Shown in pieces: positions 53,683 to 62,035 of a stretch of DNA of 64,000 bases. This DNA is from Actinomadura luteofluorescens. Lineage in GTDB: Bacteria; Actinomycetota; Actinomycetes; Streptosporangiales; Streptosporangiaceae. The translations under genes and the position numbers were made by a program. The notes beneath the pieces were generated by a model. That model had not been told where the DNA came from. It did no database searches and saw nothing but the letters and a program-made list of their open reading frames with translations. Position 1 is the first letter of the stretch, and each line of letters opens with the position of its first letter. The DNA lies in assembly GCF_013409365.1 (NCBI RefSeq), contig NZ_JACCBA010000001.1, positions 8,246,001 to 8,310,000 of the forward strand, given 5' to 3'.

Positions 53683-54672
53683 ATGGACGAGAAGGGTGGC
53701 CCCCATGAGCCGGTCAACGAACTGGACGCGCGGCGCCGCGAGCGCGCGGGCGACGACTTAGACGCGGCCGCCGAGGACAGCGAAGCGTTCCACGACGATC
53801 TGCGTGAGGAACTCGGACGGGAGCGGCTGCGGTTGGAGCGGGAGGAAGCCGAACGCGCCGCCCGACAGGCCGAGGCCCGGCAGGGAGCGGGGGAGGACGA
53901 GCGGCCGGGCTGGTGGCTGGCGCTCGAAGGCTCCTGGCGCGACCACCGGGCGGCCTTCGCCGAGGGGGGACGGGCCGGGGTGGTGGACATGTACCTGGAC
54001 GGCGGGCGCCGCTGGTGGGAGATCGCCAGTGTCGTCGTGGTGGCCCCGGCGGTGGTGGCGGTGCATGTCTGTCAGGCTGATGGGCGCCGTCGGCGCGATC
54101 GTCGCCGGCACCTACGAGGTGGGGCGGGCCGGGGTCGAGGCGCTGGTGGATCTGGGCGTTCCGCATACCATCTACCGGCCGGTCACCGCCTACCTGGACG
54201 GTCACTGTCAGGGGCTGCCGATCACCGCCGGGCAGCTGGCCGGGCTGTGGCTGGGGGCCAGGTCGCGCTGCTGGTGTTCGGGTTCTTCGGATCGTGGGGC
54301 GCCCGCCTGGGCTGGATCGCCACCGGCGCTGCCACCGTGGCGATGGTGTGGGCCGGCACCACCCCGCACGCCTCCCGGTGGACCGCCGCCGGCGTCGCGG
54401 TCCTGGCCTGGAGCGTGCTGTCGATCGTGGCGTTCCACGGCGCGGGCCGCGGCCGCCGCCTGACCATCGTCTCCGACGCCTTCGACCGCCGCCGACCGGC
54501 GCCCGGGAAGCAGCGAGCGGTAGCGGCCCCGAGGCGTGGGGATCGTCTCGGCGGCCGCCGAGGATGCGCCGAGACGATCCCCGCCGGACGGTGGGCGGGC
54601 CAGGGGGCGGGCGGGGTGTGTGTTTTGTGGTGGGAGTGTGCGGTAGCCGCTGGGGAGGCGAGGTATCGGTAA
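53683..54672 (+). pseudogene. Plasmid-type membrane protein with two compensating frameshifts
   Basis: Starts MDEKGGPHEPVNELDARRRE with a charged coiled-coil-like stretch (EELGRERLRLEREEAERAARQAEAR), then WWEIASVVVVAPAVVAV. Frame moves near 54065 to read LMGAVGAIVAGTYEVGRAGVEALVDLGVPHTIYRPVTAYLDG, and back near 54260 to ALLVFGFFGSWGARLGWIATGAATVAMVWAGTT and another membrane helix. Three or four membrane segments; resembles Spd-like spread proteins of actinomycete plasmids only in layout. The C-terminal part after 54540 lies in a hairpin and may not be genuine. Confidence 0.5.
54538..54582. terminator. 16-bp perfect hairpin
   Basis: Arms GGGGATCGTCTCGGCG and its complement around a 13-base loop. 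It falls near the end of the frameshifted membrane gene and probably marks the true end of that transcript. Confidence 0.5.
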
Positions 54673-55148
54673 CCCCTGCCATGGAGGGTGCGCGCGCGCC
54701 GGGCGGCGGCGAAGGCAGCGCACACTCGGCTCCCGCGCGCTCCCCGGGGGTGTGTGTTTTTCGGCGGGCCGGGGCGGTCGTTGTCACCGCGAATCGTCGC
54801 CGGGGCCTCCGCCGCGGTGTCGGCGACGATCCCGGCGGGTGAATCGTCGTCGCGGCCGCGCGGCGCCGGCGCGTGACGAACCACCGTGCGGGCAGGCATT
54901 CGTACGGCGGTGCCACGGGCGCCTGAACAGGCGCACACCGTCAGAGGGCGTTGGCCGGGGGAAACGAGGGCGAACGAGATTGACCGGGGCGGCGGCGACG
55001 GCCACCATCACGGCTGCGGAGGAAGGCCCCACCCTCCAACTGTGATTGAGCCGGGCGGGATGGAGTGTGACGGCTGGCGGCTCGACGACTACCCGCCCCG
55101 GGGCGATGTGATCTCCACACCCGGCGCCCGCGGGTAATCTCGGAGTCC
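54673..55148. other. Geneless stretch with hairpins and a dispersed repeat
   Basis: No gene seen. Contains a second hairpin (ATCGTCGCC...GGCGACGAT, 54788-54831), two similar G/T-rich tracts (GGGGTGTGTGTTTT near 54612 and 54747), and at 54907-54940 a 34-bp sequence repeated at 61625-61658. Confidence 0.45.
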
Positions 55149-55919
55149 ATGACGGACGAGGACGTGCTGCAGGACGCGCCGCATCGCAGGGTGGTCCGTG
55201 TCGGCGACACCGTCCGCAGGCCCACCCACCCATGGACACCGGCCGTCCATGCGTTGCTCGGGCACCTGGAGCAAGTCGGTTTCCCTTACTCGCAGCGGCT
55301 GCTGGGCATGGACCAAGAGGGTCGTGCGGTCCTGACCTATCTGGATGGCGAGTCCGGCCCGCGCGGCTGGGCCAAGGTGGCCGATGATGCCGGGCTGAAG
55401 ACCTTCGCCCGCCTGTTGCACGACTATCACGACGCCGTCGCCGATTTCCGCCCGCCCGATGAGCTCGCCTGGTTCACCGGCGAGAGCGGGCTGGGCGATG
55501 ATCAGGTGATCTGCCACGGGGACTTCGGCCCTTGGAACATCGTCTGGAGGGGCGCGCGCCCGGTCGGGATCCTCGACTGGGACTACGCCCGGCCCGCCGA
55601 CCGCATGCACGACATCGCCTACGCACTGGAGTACGTCGCGCCGTTTCGCGATGACGCCGAATGCCTGCGCTGGCTGCGCTATCCCCAGCCGCCCGACCGA
55701 CGCCACCGGGTGGAGGTGTTCGCCGCCACCTACGGCCTGACCTCCACCACGGGGCTGATCGATGCGGTCATCGACGTCCAGCAGGACGGGATCGAGCAGG
55801 TTCGCAGGCTGGCCGATGCCGGACTCCAGCCCCAAGCCCGCTGGGTCGCTGACGGTCTCCTCGACGAACTGGACCAACGGCTGGCCTGGAGTCGAGCCAA
55901 CCGCCACCTGTTCGAGTAA
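55149..55919 (+). CDS. Aminoglycoside phosphotransferase-family kinase
   Basis: 256 residues. N-terminal lobe is short. Brenner motif VICHGDFGPWNIVW (catalytic Asp in HGDFGPWN) and metal-binding GILDWDYARPADRMHDIAYAL are intact. The family phosphorylates aminoglycosides, homoserine, choline or other small hydroxyl compounds; resistance cannot be inferred from sequence alone. Apparently alone in its transcript. Confidence 0.88.
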   Translation: MTDEDVLQDAPHRRVVRVGDTVRRPTHPWTPAVHALLGHLEQVGFPYSQRLLGMDQEGRAVLTYLDGESGPRGWAKVADDAGLKTFARLLHDYHDAVADFRPPDELAWFTGESGLGDDQVICHGDFGPWNIVWRGARPVGILDWDYARPADRMHDIAYALEYVAPFRDDAECLRWLRYPQPPDRRHRVEVFAATYGLTSTTGLIDAVIDVQQDGIEQVRRLADAGLQPQARWVADGLLDELDQRLAWSRANRHLFE

Positions 55920-55991
55920 CTAGAGGATCCCGAGCACGCCGCCAGACCGGGCGCCCACTCGCGGACCCAAGCGCTCGGTCACACCAACAGG

Positions 55992-56057
55992 TGGGGCCAA
56001 AACTCATCCGTGATCAAGGCAGCCAAGATCGTCAACTGGGGCCAAAAAACTCATCCG
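55992..56057. repeat. Short direct repeat TGGGGCCAAAA..CTCATCCG
   Basis: Two copies 45 bp apart (from 55992 and 56037), the second with two extra A residues. They flank the start of the next fragment and look like a junction of an insertion or deletion. Confidence 0.35.
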
Positions 56058-56312
56058 AAGATGGGGCCGCTACTCGTTCTCGCGGAGCTGCTGCCGCTAG
56101 TCCTCGCGGCGACCATGGCGGACGTCTTCCAGGCCCTCTTCGGATTCGGACTCATCGGCATCAAACGGACGGTCCCCAGTATGATGTGCTTCGCTGTGTG
56201 TTACGGGGCGCTGGCGATTGCGGCCGGTCCGGCGGCGGCGATGGGCGGCCTCAGTGGACTCTGGGGCGCGCTCCTCTCGGCCAACCTGGTGCTGACCGCG
56301 GCACAGAGCTAG
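56010..56312 (+). pseudogene. Membrane transporter fragment, MATE-like C-terminus
   Basis: 100 codons with three hydrophobic segments: LLVLAELLPLVLAATMADVFQALFGF, TVPSMMCFAVCYGALAIAAG and GGLSGLWGALLSANLVLTAAQ. The spacing and the GLWGALL motif recall the last helices of MATE exporters. The N-terminal three quarters are missing, so it is probably dead. Confidence 0.45.
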
Positions 56313-56494
56313 TGCTTCCACCGGCTCAGCGCGGAGGCGGTCGTTCTGGCCACTGCCTGAGCGCGCGCCCGGTGCACCAGGCGCGCGCTCAGCGCCTGTC
56401 CTCTCCGCCGGGCGAAGTCGCCGCGGGTCCTCCCCCTTGATCGTGGACACCTTCAGATCTGGATCATGAGTGGTCCAGAGGGAAGGAGTCCTGG

Positions 56495-56743
56495 TTGGGG
56501 ACCTATAGGTATCCGGCCGAGTTTCGGGCTGACGCAGTGGCGTTGGCCCGGTCGTCGGGTCGGCCGATCGCGCAGGTGGCCAAGGAGCTGGGCGTCAATC
56601 ACGAGACGCTGCGGACCTGGGTGCGCAAGACCGAAGAGGCCGAGTGGCCCGGCGCGGCGGTCGAGACGGCCAAGGACGCTGAGCTGGCGCGGCTGCGCGA
56701 GGAGGTCGCCGAGCTGAAGCTGGAACGGGAGATCCTGCGCTAG
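56495..56743 (+). pseudogene. IS3-family orfA, without orfB
   Basis: 82 residues: YPAEFRADAVALARSSGRPIAQVAKELGVNHETLRTWV (helix-turn-helix) and a leucine-zipper-like AELARLREEVAELKLEREILR, then a TAG where active copies continue to a frameshift site. No orfB with the DDE core follows, so it is a remnant. Confidence 0.8.
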
Positions 56744-56862
56744 GGGTACTGCCCACGGAGGTTGTGGGCGTGACGACTCGTAGCCGATGATCTTGGAATG
56801 AGGGAGGGCCTCCGGGTTCGGTGTGTATTGCGACATCTACGCCGGCACCGCAGGAGGCCCTC

Positions 56863-56988
56863 ATGCCCCACCGTAACGCCCCGCTGACCGAGACCGGACG
56901 CCTGCGCCTGGCCCGCTGTGTGGTCGATGACGGCTGGCCGCTGCGGCGGGCCGCCGAACGGTTCCAGGTCTCGCCCACCACCGCCGGC
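56863..56988 (+). pseudogene. IS481-family transposase N-terminal fragment
   Basis: Starts MPHRNAPLTETGRLRLARCVVDDGWPLRRAAERFQVSPTTA and stops abruptly at 56988, where sequence of a short-chain dehydrogenase in the opposite orientation begins. Different subgroup from the element at 6.5 kb. It marks a deletion junction. Confidence 0.8.
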
Positions 56989-57571
56989 ACAAAGCTTCGG
57001 TCGCCGCCCCGGCCATCCCGAACGGTCCCGAGAGCGCGACCGGCATGCGGGCCATCGGCGGCGACACCGAGAGGATCACCCCAGCCCGCGCCTCGAGCAT
57101 GTGCCGCGCCACGGCCCTAGCGGTCACGAAGTTGGTACGTAGGTAGGCGGTGATCGGGTCGAGGAACTCCTGCGCCGACATGGCCATCAGGGGTACTCCT
57201 TGGTCTCCGACGTCGATCCCCACCATGTTGACGCAGATGTCGATACGTCCTGCACAGCCGGCAACAGCAGCGGCATGCTGATCGACTGCCTGTTCGTCGA
57301 GCGCGTCAACCTGCGCGGTGTGAGCGCTCATCCCCATTGCGGCCACGTCCGCGGCCACCCTGTCAAGCTTGGCTCGGGTGCGCCCTGCCAGATGAACAAT
57401 CGCGCCCTCCCTGGCGAACGTGCGGGCGACAGCTCCACCGATCGCTCCTCCGCCTCCGTAGACAATGGCGTTCTTTCCTTCGAGCAGCTTGCAGCGCTGG
57501 GCTTCTGACTGGCGCCGGCTCGCCATGGTCGCCGATACCGCGGAAACCCGGGCGGCCAACAAGGACGTCAT
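56985..57571 (-). pseudogene. Short-chain dehydrogenase, 3' end lost at an IS junction
   Basis: Strong SDR N-terminus: LEGKNAIVYGGGGAIGGAVARTFAREGAIVHLAGRT and DICVNMVGIDVGDQGVPLMAMS. Covers strands up to GPFGMAGAATEALCR, then fuses to the IS481 fragment. The usual catalytic Tyr-x3-Lys is replaced by a GPFGMAG stretch, as in a subgroup of atypical SDRs. The last 50-60 residues are missing. Confidence 0.75.
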
Positions 57572-58162
57572 GGGTCTCAGCCGGGCGGGATGACGCGAGC
57601 CGTCCTGCCGCCGTAGGGCCTCCCCGGAGGCAGGGCGCCCTCATCCCTCTCCACATAGCCTCACCTAACTTGCACGGCTGCGGACCCGGCAGACCCGGGA
57701 AGCGGGCACGGCCTGCCGTGCCCGCGGCCGCCCGCCCATGGGCTGACCGCAACCGCGTCCTCCAGGACCGAGCCGGCCTCCAACGGGACCGGCTCCAGCG
57801 GCATAAGCGGGAGTTTCGTGAGGCCGTAACACACGCGGCCGCGCGGGAGCCTGGGCTCGGAGGCAGGATTAGAAACCTCACTCTGCCGTCGGCCGGGCCT
57901 CACTCCTGGGCTGACCTGGTGGTGGTCCGGCCGGGAGTGAGGCGAGTCAGGCCGCGTGTGCGAGCGCCGCGAAGGCATCCAAGCCGCCAGTTCGTCCTTG
58001 TGCCTACCGCCGACGGCCTCACTAACTGCACTGCCGCGGGCGCGGCAAGCGTAGGAAGCGGAGGCGGTCTACCCACGCTCGCGTTCCGTCGATGGAGCCA
58101 TGGTGGCGACGTCCGCGTGCTTTCTGATTGTCGCCATCCCCGGGACAGAGAAAGTGCGGTTG
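57572..58162. other. Geneless stretch containing repeat copy 2
   Basis: About 590 bp with no sound gene. Bases 57860-57960 are the second copy of the 100-bp repeat also found at 53415-53515, with CTCAC at 57877 and 57899 (again 22 bp apart) and the dyad ending GAGTGAGG. Confidence 0.45.
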
Positions 58163-58324
58163 ATGAACAACGAGATGATCCCTGCTGGCTCGCATGAGTC
58201 CGCTGCGATCGGCGCGCTGCATGACGACCGCACGGACGAGGCTCAGGTACACGCCCTCCTGGCCCTCGCCTCGGCGGTGGACCGGCTGGCCGCCGCACAC
58301 GAGGATCAAGCCGTCGGTTCATAG
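58163..58324 (+). CDS. 53-residue acidic hypothetical protein
   Basis: Starts MNNEMIPAGSHESAAIGAL and has QVHALLALASAVDRLAAAHEDQ, a plausible amphipathic helix. The ribosome site is weak (GAGAAAG eight bases upstream). The composition looks like a real small protein but there is no family match that I know. Confidence 0.35.
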   Translation: MNNEMIPAGSHESAAIGALHDDRTDEAQVHALLALASAVDRLAAAHEDQAVGS

Positions 58325-58511
58325 TCGCTCCCCGCTCGGTGCTCCCGCTGCACAGGGACTGGTCGTCGGCACGGCCCGTGTCTCGGCCCGAATCGCCTTC
58401 CACTGCGCGGGCCTGCGGGACGGCGAGTCCGAGACGCTCCGAGGCGGGGGCGATCACAGGGCCTACGACGGGCACTCCATGCGGGTGGGTGCTCAGGCAG
58501 TGAGGACTGTT

Positions 58512-58541
58512 GGATCCCGGGATTGCAGGGTCCCGGGATCC
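58512..58541. terminator. Terminator hairpin of the 53-residue minus-strand gene
   Basis: Perfect 11-bp arms GGATCCCGGGA and complement around an 8-base loop, 20 bp beyond the stop codon of the small gene at 58562. Confidence 0.6.
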
Positions 58542-58561
58542 CCCCGCTCAGACGGCTGGTC

Positions 58562-58723
58562 TCACGCCGCGGTGATCGCGCGAACAGTGACGCAGCCGGC
58601 GAGCCAGGCCACGGCGTGCGCGAACACCCGGTCCGCTCCCTGACGGAGCAGCCAGTTGTAGACGGCGGTGCGGACCCACGCGCCCGCGAACCACTCGAGG
58701 ATCTGGTGGGCATTCATTCCCAT
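58562..58723 (-). CDS. 53-residue small protein with near-consensus ribosome site
   Basis: ATG at 58723 is preceded by AAGGAGGTGA with good spacing. Product MGMNAHQILEWFAGAWVRTAVYN... is tryptophan-rich, with two hydrophobic helices separated by a charged RQGADR. Followed by a clean hairpin terminator. The unit is therefore a self-contained small transcript. No known family; possibilities include a membrane-active peptide or a small regulator. Upstream (58775-58795) is a GAAGT-CGA-ACTTC dyad. Confidence 0.6.
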   Translation of the reverse strand: MGMNAHQILEWFAGAWVRTAVYNWLLRQGADRVFAHAVAWLAGCVTVRAITAA

Positions 58724-58885
58724 CTCGTTCACCTCCTTCGATGATCCTCTTTGAGGTAAGCACGCCGGGCACTTGAAGTCGAACTTCTGTGCGAACAATG
58801 ATGTCTGTGCAGTTCTGCGCGCTAAAGAGACGTGTCTGTGACGGCCTCGGATACGGCAGGCGCGGTAGGCCAGGACCTCGCTGGG

Positions 58886-59800
58886 CTAGGCCGTGTTTCG
58901 AAGTAGGTGGAGCCATTCGTTGATGGCGGTGATCTCGAGGGTTGCCTGGTAGCGGACGGAGAGCTTGTCGTATCTGGTGGCCACGGCGCGGTGGCGCTTG
59001 AGGCGGTTGATGCCGCACTCCACGGCGTGGCGACCGCGGTAGTCATCCGGGTCGAAGGCGGGTGGACGGCCGCCGCGGCGGCCCCGCCGCTGCCGGTGCC
59101 GGGCCTGGTCGGACGGGACCGGGATCGTGGCGGCGATGCCGCGGCGGCGCAGGTGAGCACGGATCGCGCGGGAGGAGTACGCCTTGTCGGCCCGCACCCG
59201 ATCGGGGCGCGTGCGGGGATGGCCCGGCCCGGGGCGGGCGACTCTGATCCCGGCCATCACGGCTTGGAATTGCGGGGCGTCCCCGCGCTGCCCGGCGGTC
59301 ACGACCATCGACAGCGGCATCTGCCCCTGCTCGCAGGCCAGGTGCACCTTGGTCGACAACCCGCCGCGTGAGCGCCCCATTGCGTGATCGTCCGGCTCGG
59401 TGGCCGTCCCGCCGGGTGGCTCGCGCTGCAGGTCACCACGCCGCCGGGCTCCGGCGGCGTGCTGATGGGCCCGCATGATCGTGGAATCGACGTTCACCTC
59501 CCAGGTGATCAGCCCGGCGGCATCGGCCCGCGTCTGCAGGGCGGCAAGGATCCGCGCCCAGGCGCCGTTGCGCTGCCAGCGGCGAAACAACCCGTAGACC
59601 GCCTGCCAGGAGCCGTAGCACTCGGGCACGTCCCGCCACGGTGCACCGGTCCGCACCCGCCAGCGGATCCCGTCAATGAGCTGCCGTTTGGTCCACTTCG
59701 ACGGTCGACCCGGCCGCCTGGAGACGGGCAGCAGCGGCCCCAGGATCGCCCATTGCGCGTCGGTCAGGTCGAACCGCCTCGTCACCGCTAGGGTGGCCAC
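58886..59800 (-). CDS. IS5-family transposase, intact
   Basis: 304 residues. [55 protein letters not shown], first Asp in [16 protein letters not shown], second in [21 protein letters not shown], Glu in [25 protein letters not shown]. Its stop TAG is supplied by the CTAG at the element end. Likely active. Confidence 0.93.
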   Translation of the reverse strand: MATLAVTRRFDLTDAQWAILGPLLPVSRRPGRPSKWTKRQLIDGIRWRVRTGAPWRDVPECYGSWQAVYGLFRRWQRNGAWARILAALQTRADAAGLITWEVNVDSTIMRAHQHAAGARRRGDLQREPPGGTATEPDDHAMGRSRGGLSTKVHLACEQGQMPLSMVVTAGQRGDAPQFQAVMAGIRVARPGPGHPRTRPDRVRADKAYSSRAIRAHLRRRGIAATIPVPSDQARHRQRRGRRGGRPPAFDPDDYRGRHAVECGINRLKRHRAVATRYDKLSVRYQATLEITAINEWLHLLRNTA

Positions 59801-59909
59801 GAGGTCTCCGGTTATGGGTTCTTCTTGGTCGATGAACCATCTACCGGAGACCTCACTGCGTCCGGCTCACAACACGCCGATGCTCACCCCACTTCGAAAC
59901 ACGCCCTAG
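58886..59909 (-). mobile_element. IS5-family element, copy 2 (intact)
   Basis: Bounded by CTAG at 58886-58889 and 59906-59909. Ends are imperfect inverted repeats: GCCGTGTTTCGAAGTAGG on the left and complement GGCGTGTTTCGAAGTGGG on the right. Carries one complete transposase. The insertion is exactly at the stop codon of the neighbouring minus-strand gene. Confidence 0.88.
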
Positions 59910-60997
59910 CCTCCGAAGACGGCTTGGTACGCATCCTGCCCTTGCTTGATCAGCACAGTGAGGCCGGCGGAGGTGGTGGTAACCGCCGTCAGTGCCTCCT
60001 GGACCCGCTGGTAGGCCGCGCGTACCCGGCCCGGCTCGGGCTGGGAGCCGGTGGTTTCCTCGGAGAGGATCTCGGCGTCGTGGATGAGCTCTTCCTGCTG
60101 CTCGGGCGCGATGCCCAGTGTGGGGACCAGTTGCAGCACCAGGTCGGCGAACTGCCGCATGTCCGACGGGTCGAAACCGATGGTGTTGTTCATCAAAGGC
60201 TTGTGCTGCCGGCCCGCCATGAAGCCGGTGGAGTCCTTGATGTGGTAGGTGTCTCCACCCTGTCGTTGGTGGCTGAGGAAGTCGTTCACGGTTCTCCCTG
60301 AGAGGACGCAATCGGTGCCGTCGTCGGTGACTCGCACCTTGATCGACGCCGCCGTGGTGGTGTCGGCGGTTCCGGCGTGCTGGACGAGGCCGCGCTGTTC
60401 GAGGTAGCGGAAGGCGCCGAGGATCTCATCCACCGTGAGTGAGTCCCCCGCGAAGTAGGACCCCGCCGTGTCCACGAAAGCCATGATCTCGACCGGATCG
60501 CCTTCCTGCCCGGCTTCGAACGCCCAGCGCAGCAGTTCATCGCAGGCGTTTGCGAGGCGGGCAGTCCGGCTGTTGCGCAGCCGCTGTAACCGCTGGGCCT
60601 CGATGACGCCCGCCTCGGTCAGCTGAACTTGCGTGATGTCCTTGCCAGTCAGGGACGTCGATACCTTGATGAGGTCGCGGTGCTCCAACTGCACGACCAC
60701 CGCCCGCGCGTCGTCCTGCGAGAGTTCATGGTCTGCGATGAACGCCGAGATGTTGACGATCTGGTGCTCGTGCCCCTGTTCACTCAGCCAGCGCAGCAGC
60801 AGCGACTGATACGGATCGGCCTCGACCGTGCCGAGTGGCCGCTGTGGCCCCTCTGCGCCAAGGAAGACATCCGGCATGACCGTTTGAACTGGAACCCGCA
60901 CGGGGTGCTTACGGGCCGCGCGCTCGAATTCCTTGCCGATCTCCTTCTGTATCTGCTCGATGGCACGTCGGTTGATCTTGATTCCCTTGTTGGACAA
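59906..60997 (-). CDS. Uncharacterised two-domain winged-helix-like protein
   Basis: 363 residues. After a basic start (MSNKGIKINRRAIEQIQKEIGKEF) there are two helical/winged modules: QSLLLRWLSEQGHEHQIVNISAFIADHELSQDDARAVVVQLEHRDLI, then EIMAFVDTAGSYFAGDSLTVDEILGAFRYLEQRGLV. The C-terminal 80 residues (FADLVLQLVPTLGIAPEQQEELIHDAEIL...VRAAYQRVQEALTAV) are a helical tail of the kind that mediates oligomerisation. No enzyme motif. Its TAG stop lies in the IS5 target CTAG, and the same stop would exist without the IS, so the protein is full length. Confidence 0.7.
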   Translation of the reverse strand: MSNKGIKINRRAIEQIQKEIGKEFERAARKHPVRVPVQTVMPDVFLGAEGPQRPLGTVEADPYQSLLLRWLSEQGHEHQIVNISAFIADHELSQDDARAVVVQLEHRDLIKVSTSLTGKDITQVQLTEAGVIEAQRLQRLRNSRTARLANACDELLRWAFEAGQEGDPVEIMAFVDTAGSYFAGDSLTVDEILGAFRYLEQRGLVQHAGTADTTTAASIKVRVTDDGTDCVLSGRTVNDFLSHQRQGGDTYHIKDSTGFMAGRQHKPLMNNTIGFDPSDMRQFADLVLQLVPTLGIAPEQQEELIHDAEILSEETTGSQPEPGRVRAAYQRVQEALTAVTTTSAGLTVLIKQGQDAYQAVFGG

Positions 60998-62035
60998 CGC
61001 CTACCTCTCCCCATGATCGTTGCGAATCGATGATGAGGCAGCCTATGAGGAGCGTCCGACATTTCTTCGTCTCGGCCCTGGATCTCGCGGCGTCCTCAGG
61101 TGCGGCAGGCCCGGAAAGCGGGCGGGGCCTTCCGCGCCCGAGGACGCCTTCCCTACGCGGGCATGGGCCCGGTCGACGTCCACCAGGAGCACGCCAGGCG
61201 CACGTTGCCGAAAGACGCTCCAAAGGATGTAGCGGCGGGAAGGGCGCCCCTCCGAAGGCATCCCTGGCGGGGGTTTCCGGGCCGGAGACGTCATCGGCGC
61301 TACCCGCTACCCGGCGGCGATGACGCAGGTCGTCATGGGGATGAGCGGTAGCGGCACCAGGTAGCGCAGCCGCTACCCGTAGCGGCCCGGCCGCTACCCC
61401 GTAGAGCCCTCGTAGAGGCATCGCCGGGCCGGTTATCCATGGAACACGATTCCTGGGCTTTGGTGACGCCGGCGGCTCATCGTCGAGGGCATGACGAGCA
61501 CGAGTATTAGGACGACGAGGGCGCACCGATCGCATGGCGCCGAGTTGGCGGACCTCGCACAAGCGCTCGCCCGGCAAGAAATGGAAAATCCTTGGGATCT
61601 CGCCGTGTGCGGCGAGGATGTGCGGCGGTGCCACAAGCGCCAGAGCAGGCGCACACGGCCGAGCGCGATGACCAGAGGGAAGTCGCGTGTGCGCACACCA
61701 GCTCCGGCCGCATCGAGGTGCCGCGCGGGCGTGTGCGCACACGGACATCCGCCTCGAACACGAGCGTTCTGTGCCTGCGCTGCCGCTCCGGCCGCAGACC
61801 ATCGGGCGGCGGCGGGAGAGGGCATAAGGGAACCTGGCAACACGGCCTGGAGGCCGCACGCCGATGCGTTGCCGAATTCAGCTCATTGGGATCAAGGGGC
61901 GGCGGCCTGGCGGCCGCCGCCGGCGCGCGGCCCGTCCGGGCTCAGGTACCGCCAACTTTGGTGGCGAACGGCGCAGCGCTCTACCGCGGGCAGGGTCGTG
62001 TGCGGGGAGTACGTGGCCGTCGGGCGCTGGCTCCC
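60998..62035. other. 1-kb geneless stretch with iteron-like repeats
   Basis: No gene that I can support. Holds a cluster of GGTAGCG/CGCTACC heptamers (61298-61398), two copies of the 12-bp palindrome GTGTGCGCACAC (61687-61698 and 61731-61742, 44 bp apart) and the second copy of a 34-bp repeat (61625-61658). Confidence 0.45.
61298..61398. repeat. Heptamer cluster GGTAGCG/CGCTACC
   Basis: CGCTACC at 61298 and 61305 in tandem, GGTAGCG at 61347 and 61360, CGCTACC at 61371 and 61392, and a one-mismatch copy at 61378. Two pairs form hairpins (61360-61377; 61379-61397 with nine-base arms). Resembles binding sites of a plasmid replication or partition protein. Confidence 0.45.

Noticed and set aside
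55149..55919. Calling the kinase an aminoglycoside resistance enzyme
   Set aside because: The APH fold is shared by many small-molecule kinases and nothing in the sequence or context points to aminoglycosides.
61360..61397. CRISPR-like array in the GGTAGCG cluster
   Set aside because: Units are 7 bp with variable spacing and both orientations; there are no repeat/spacer units and no cas genes.
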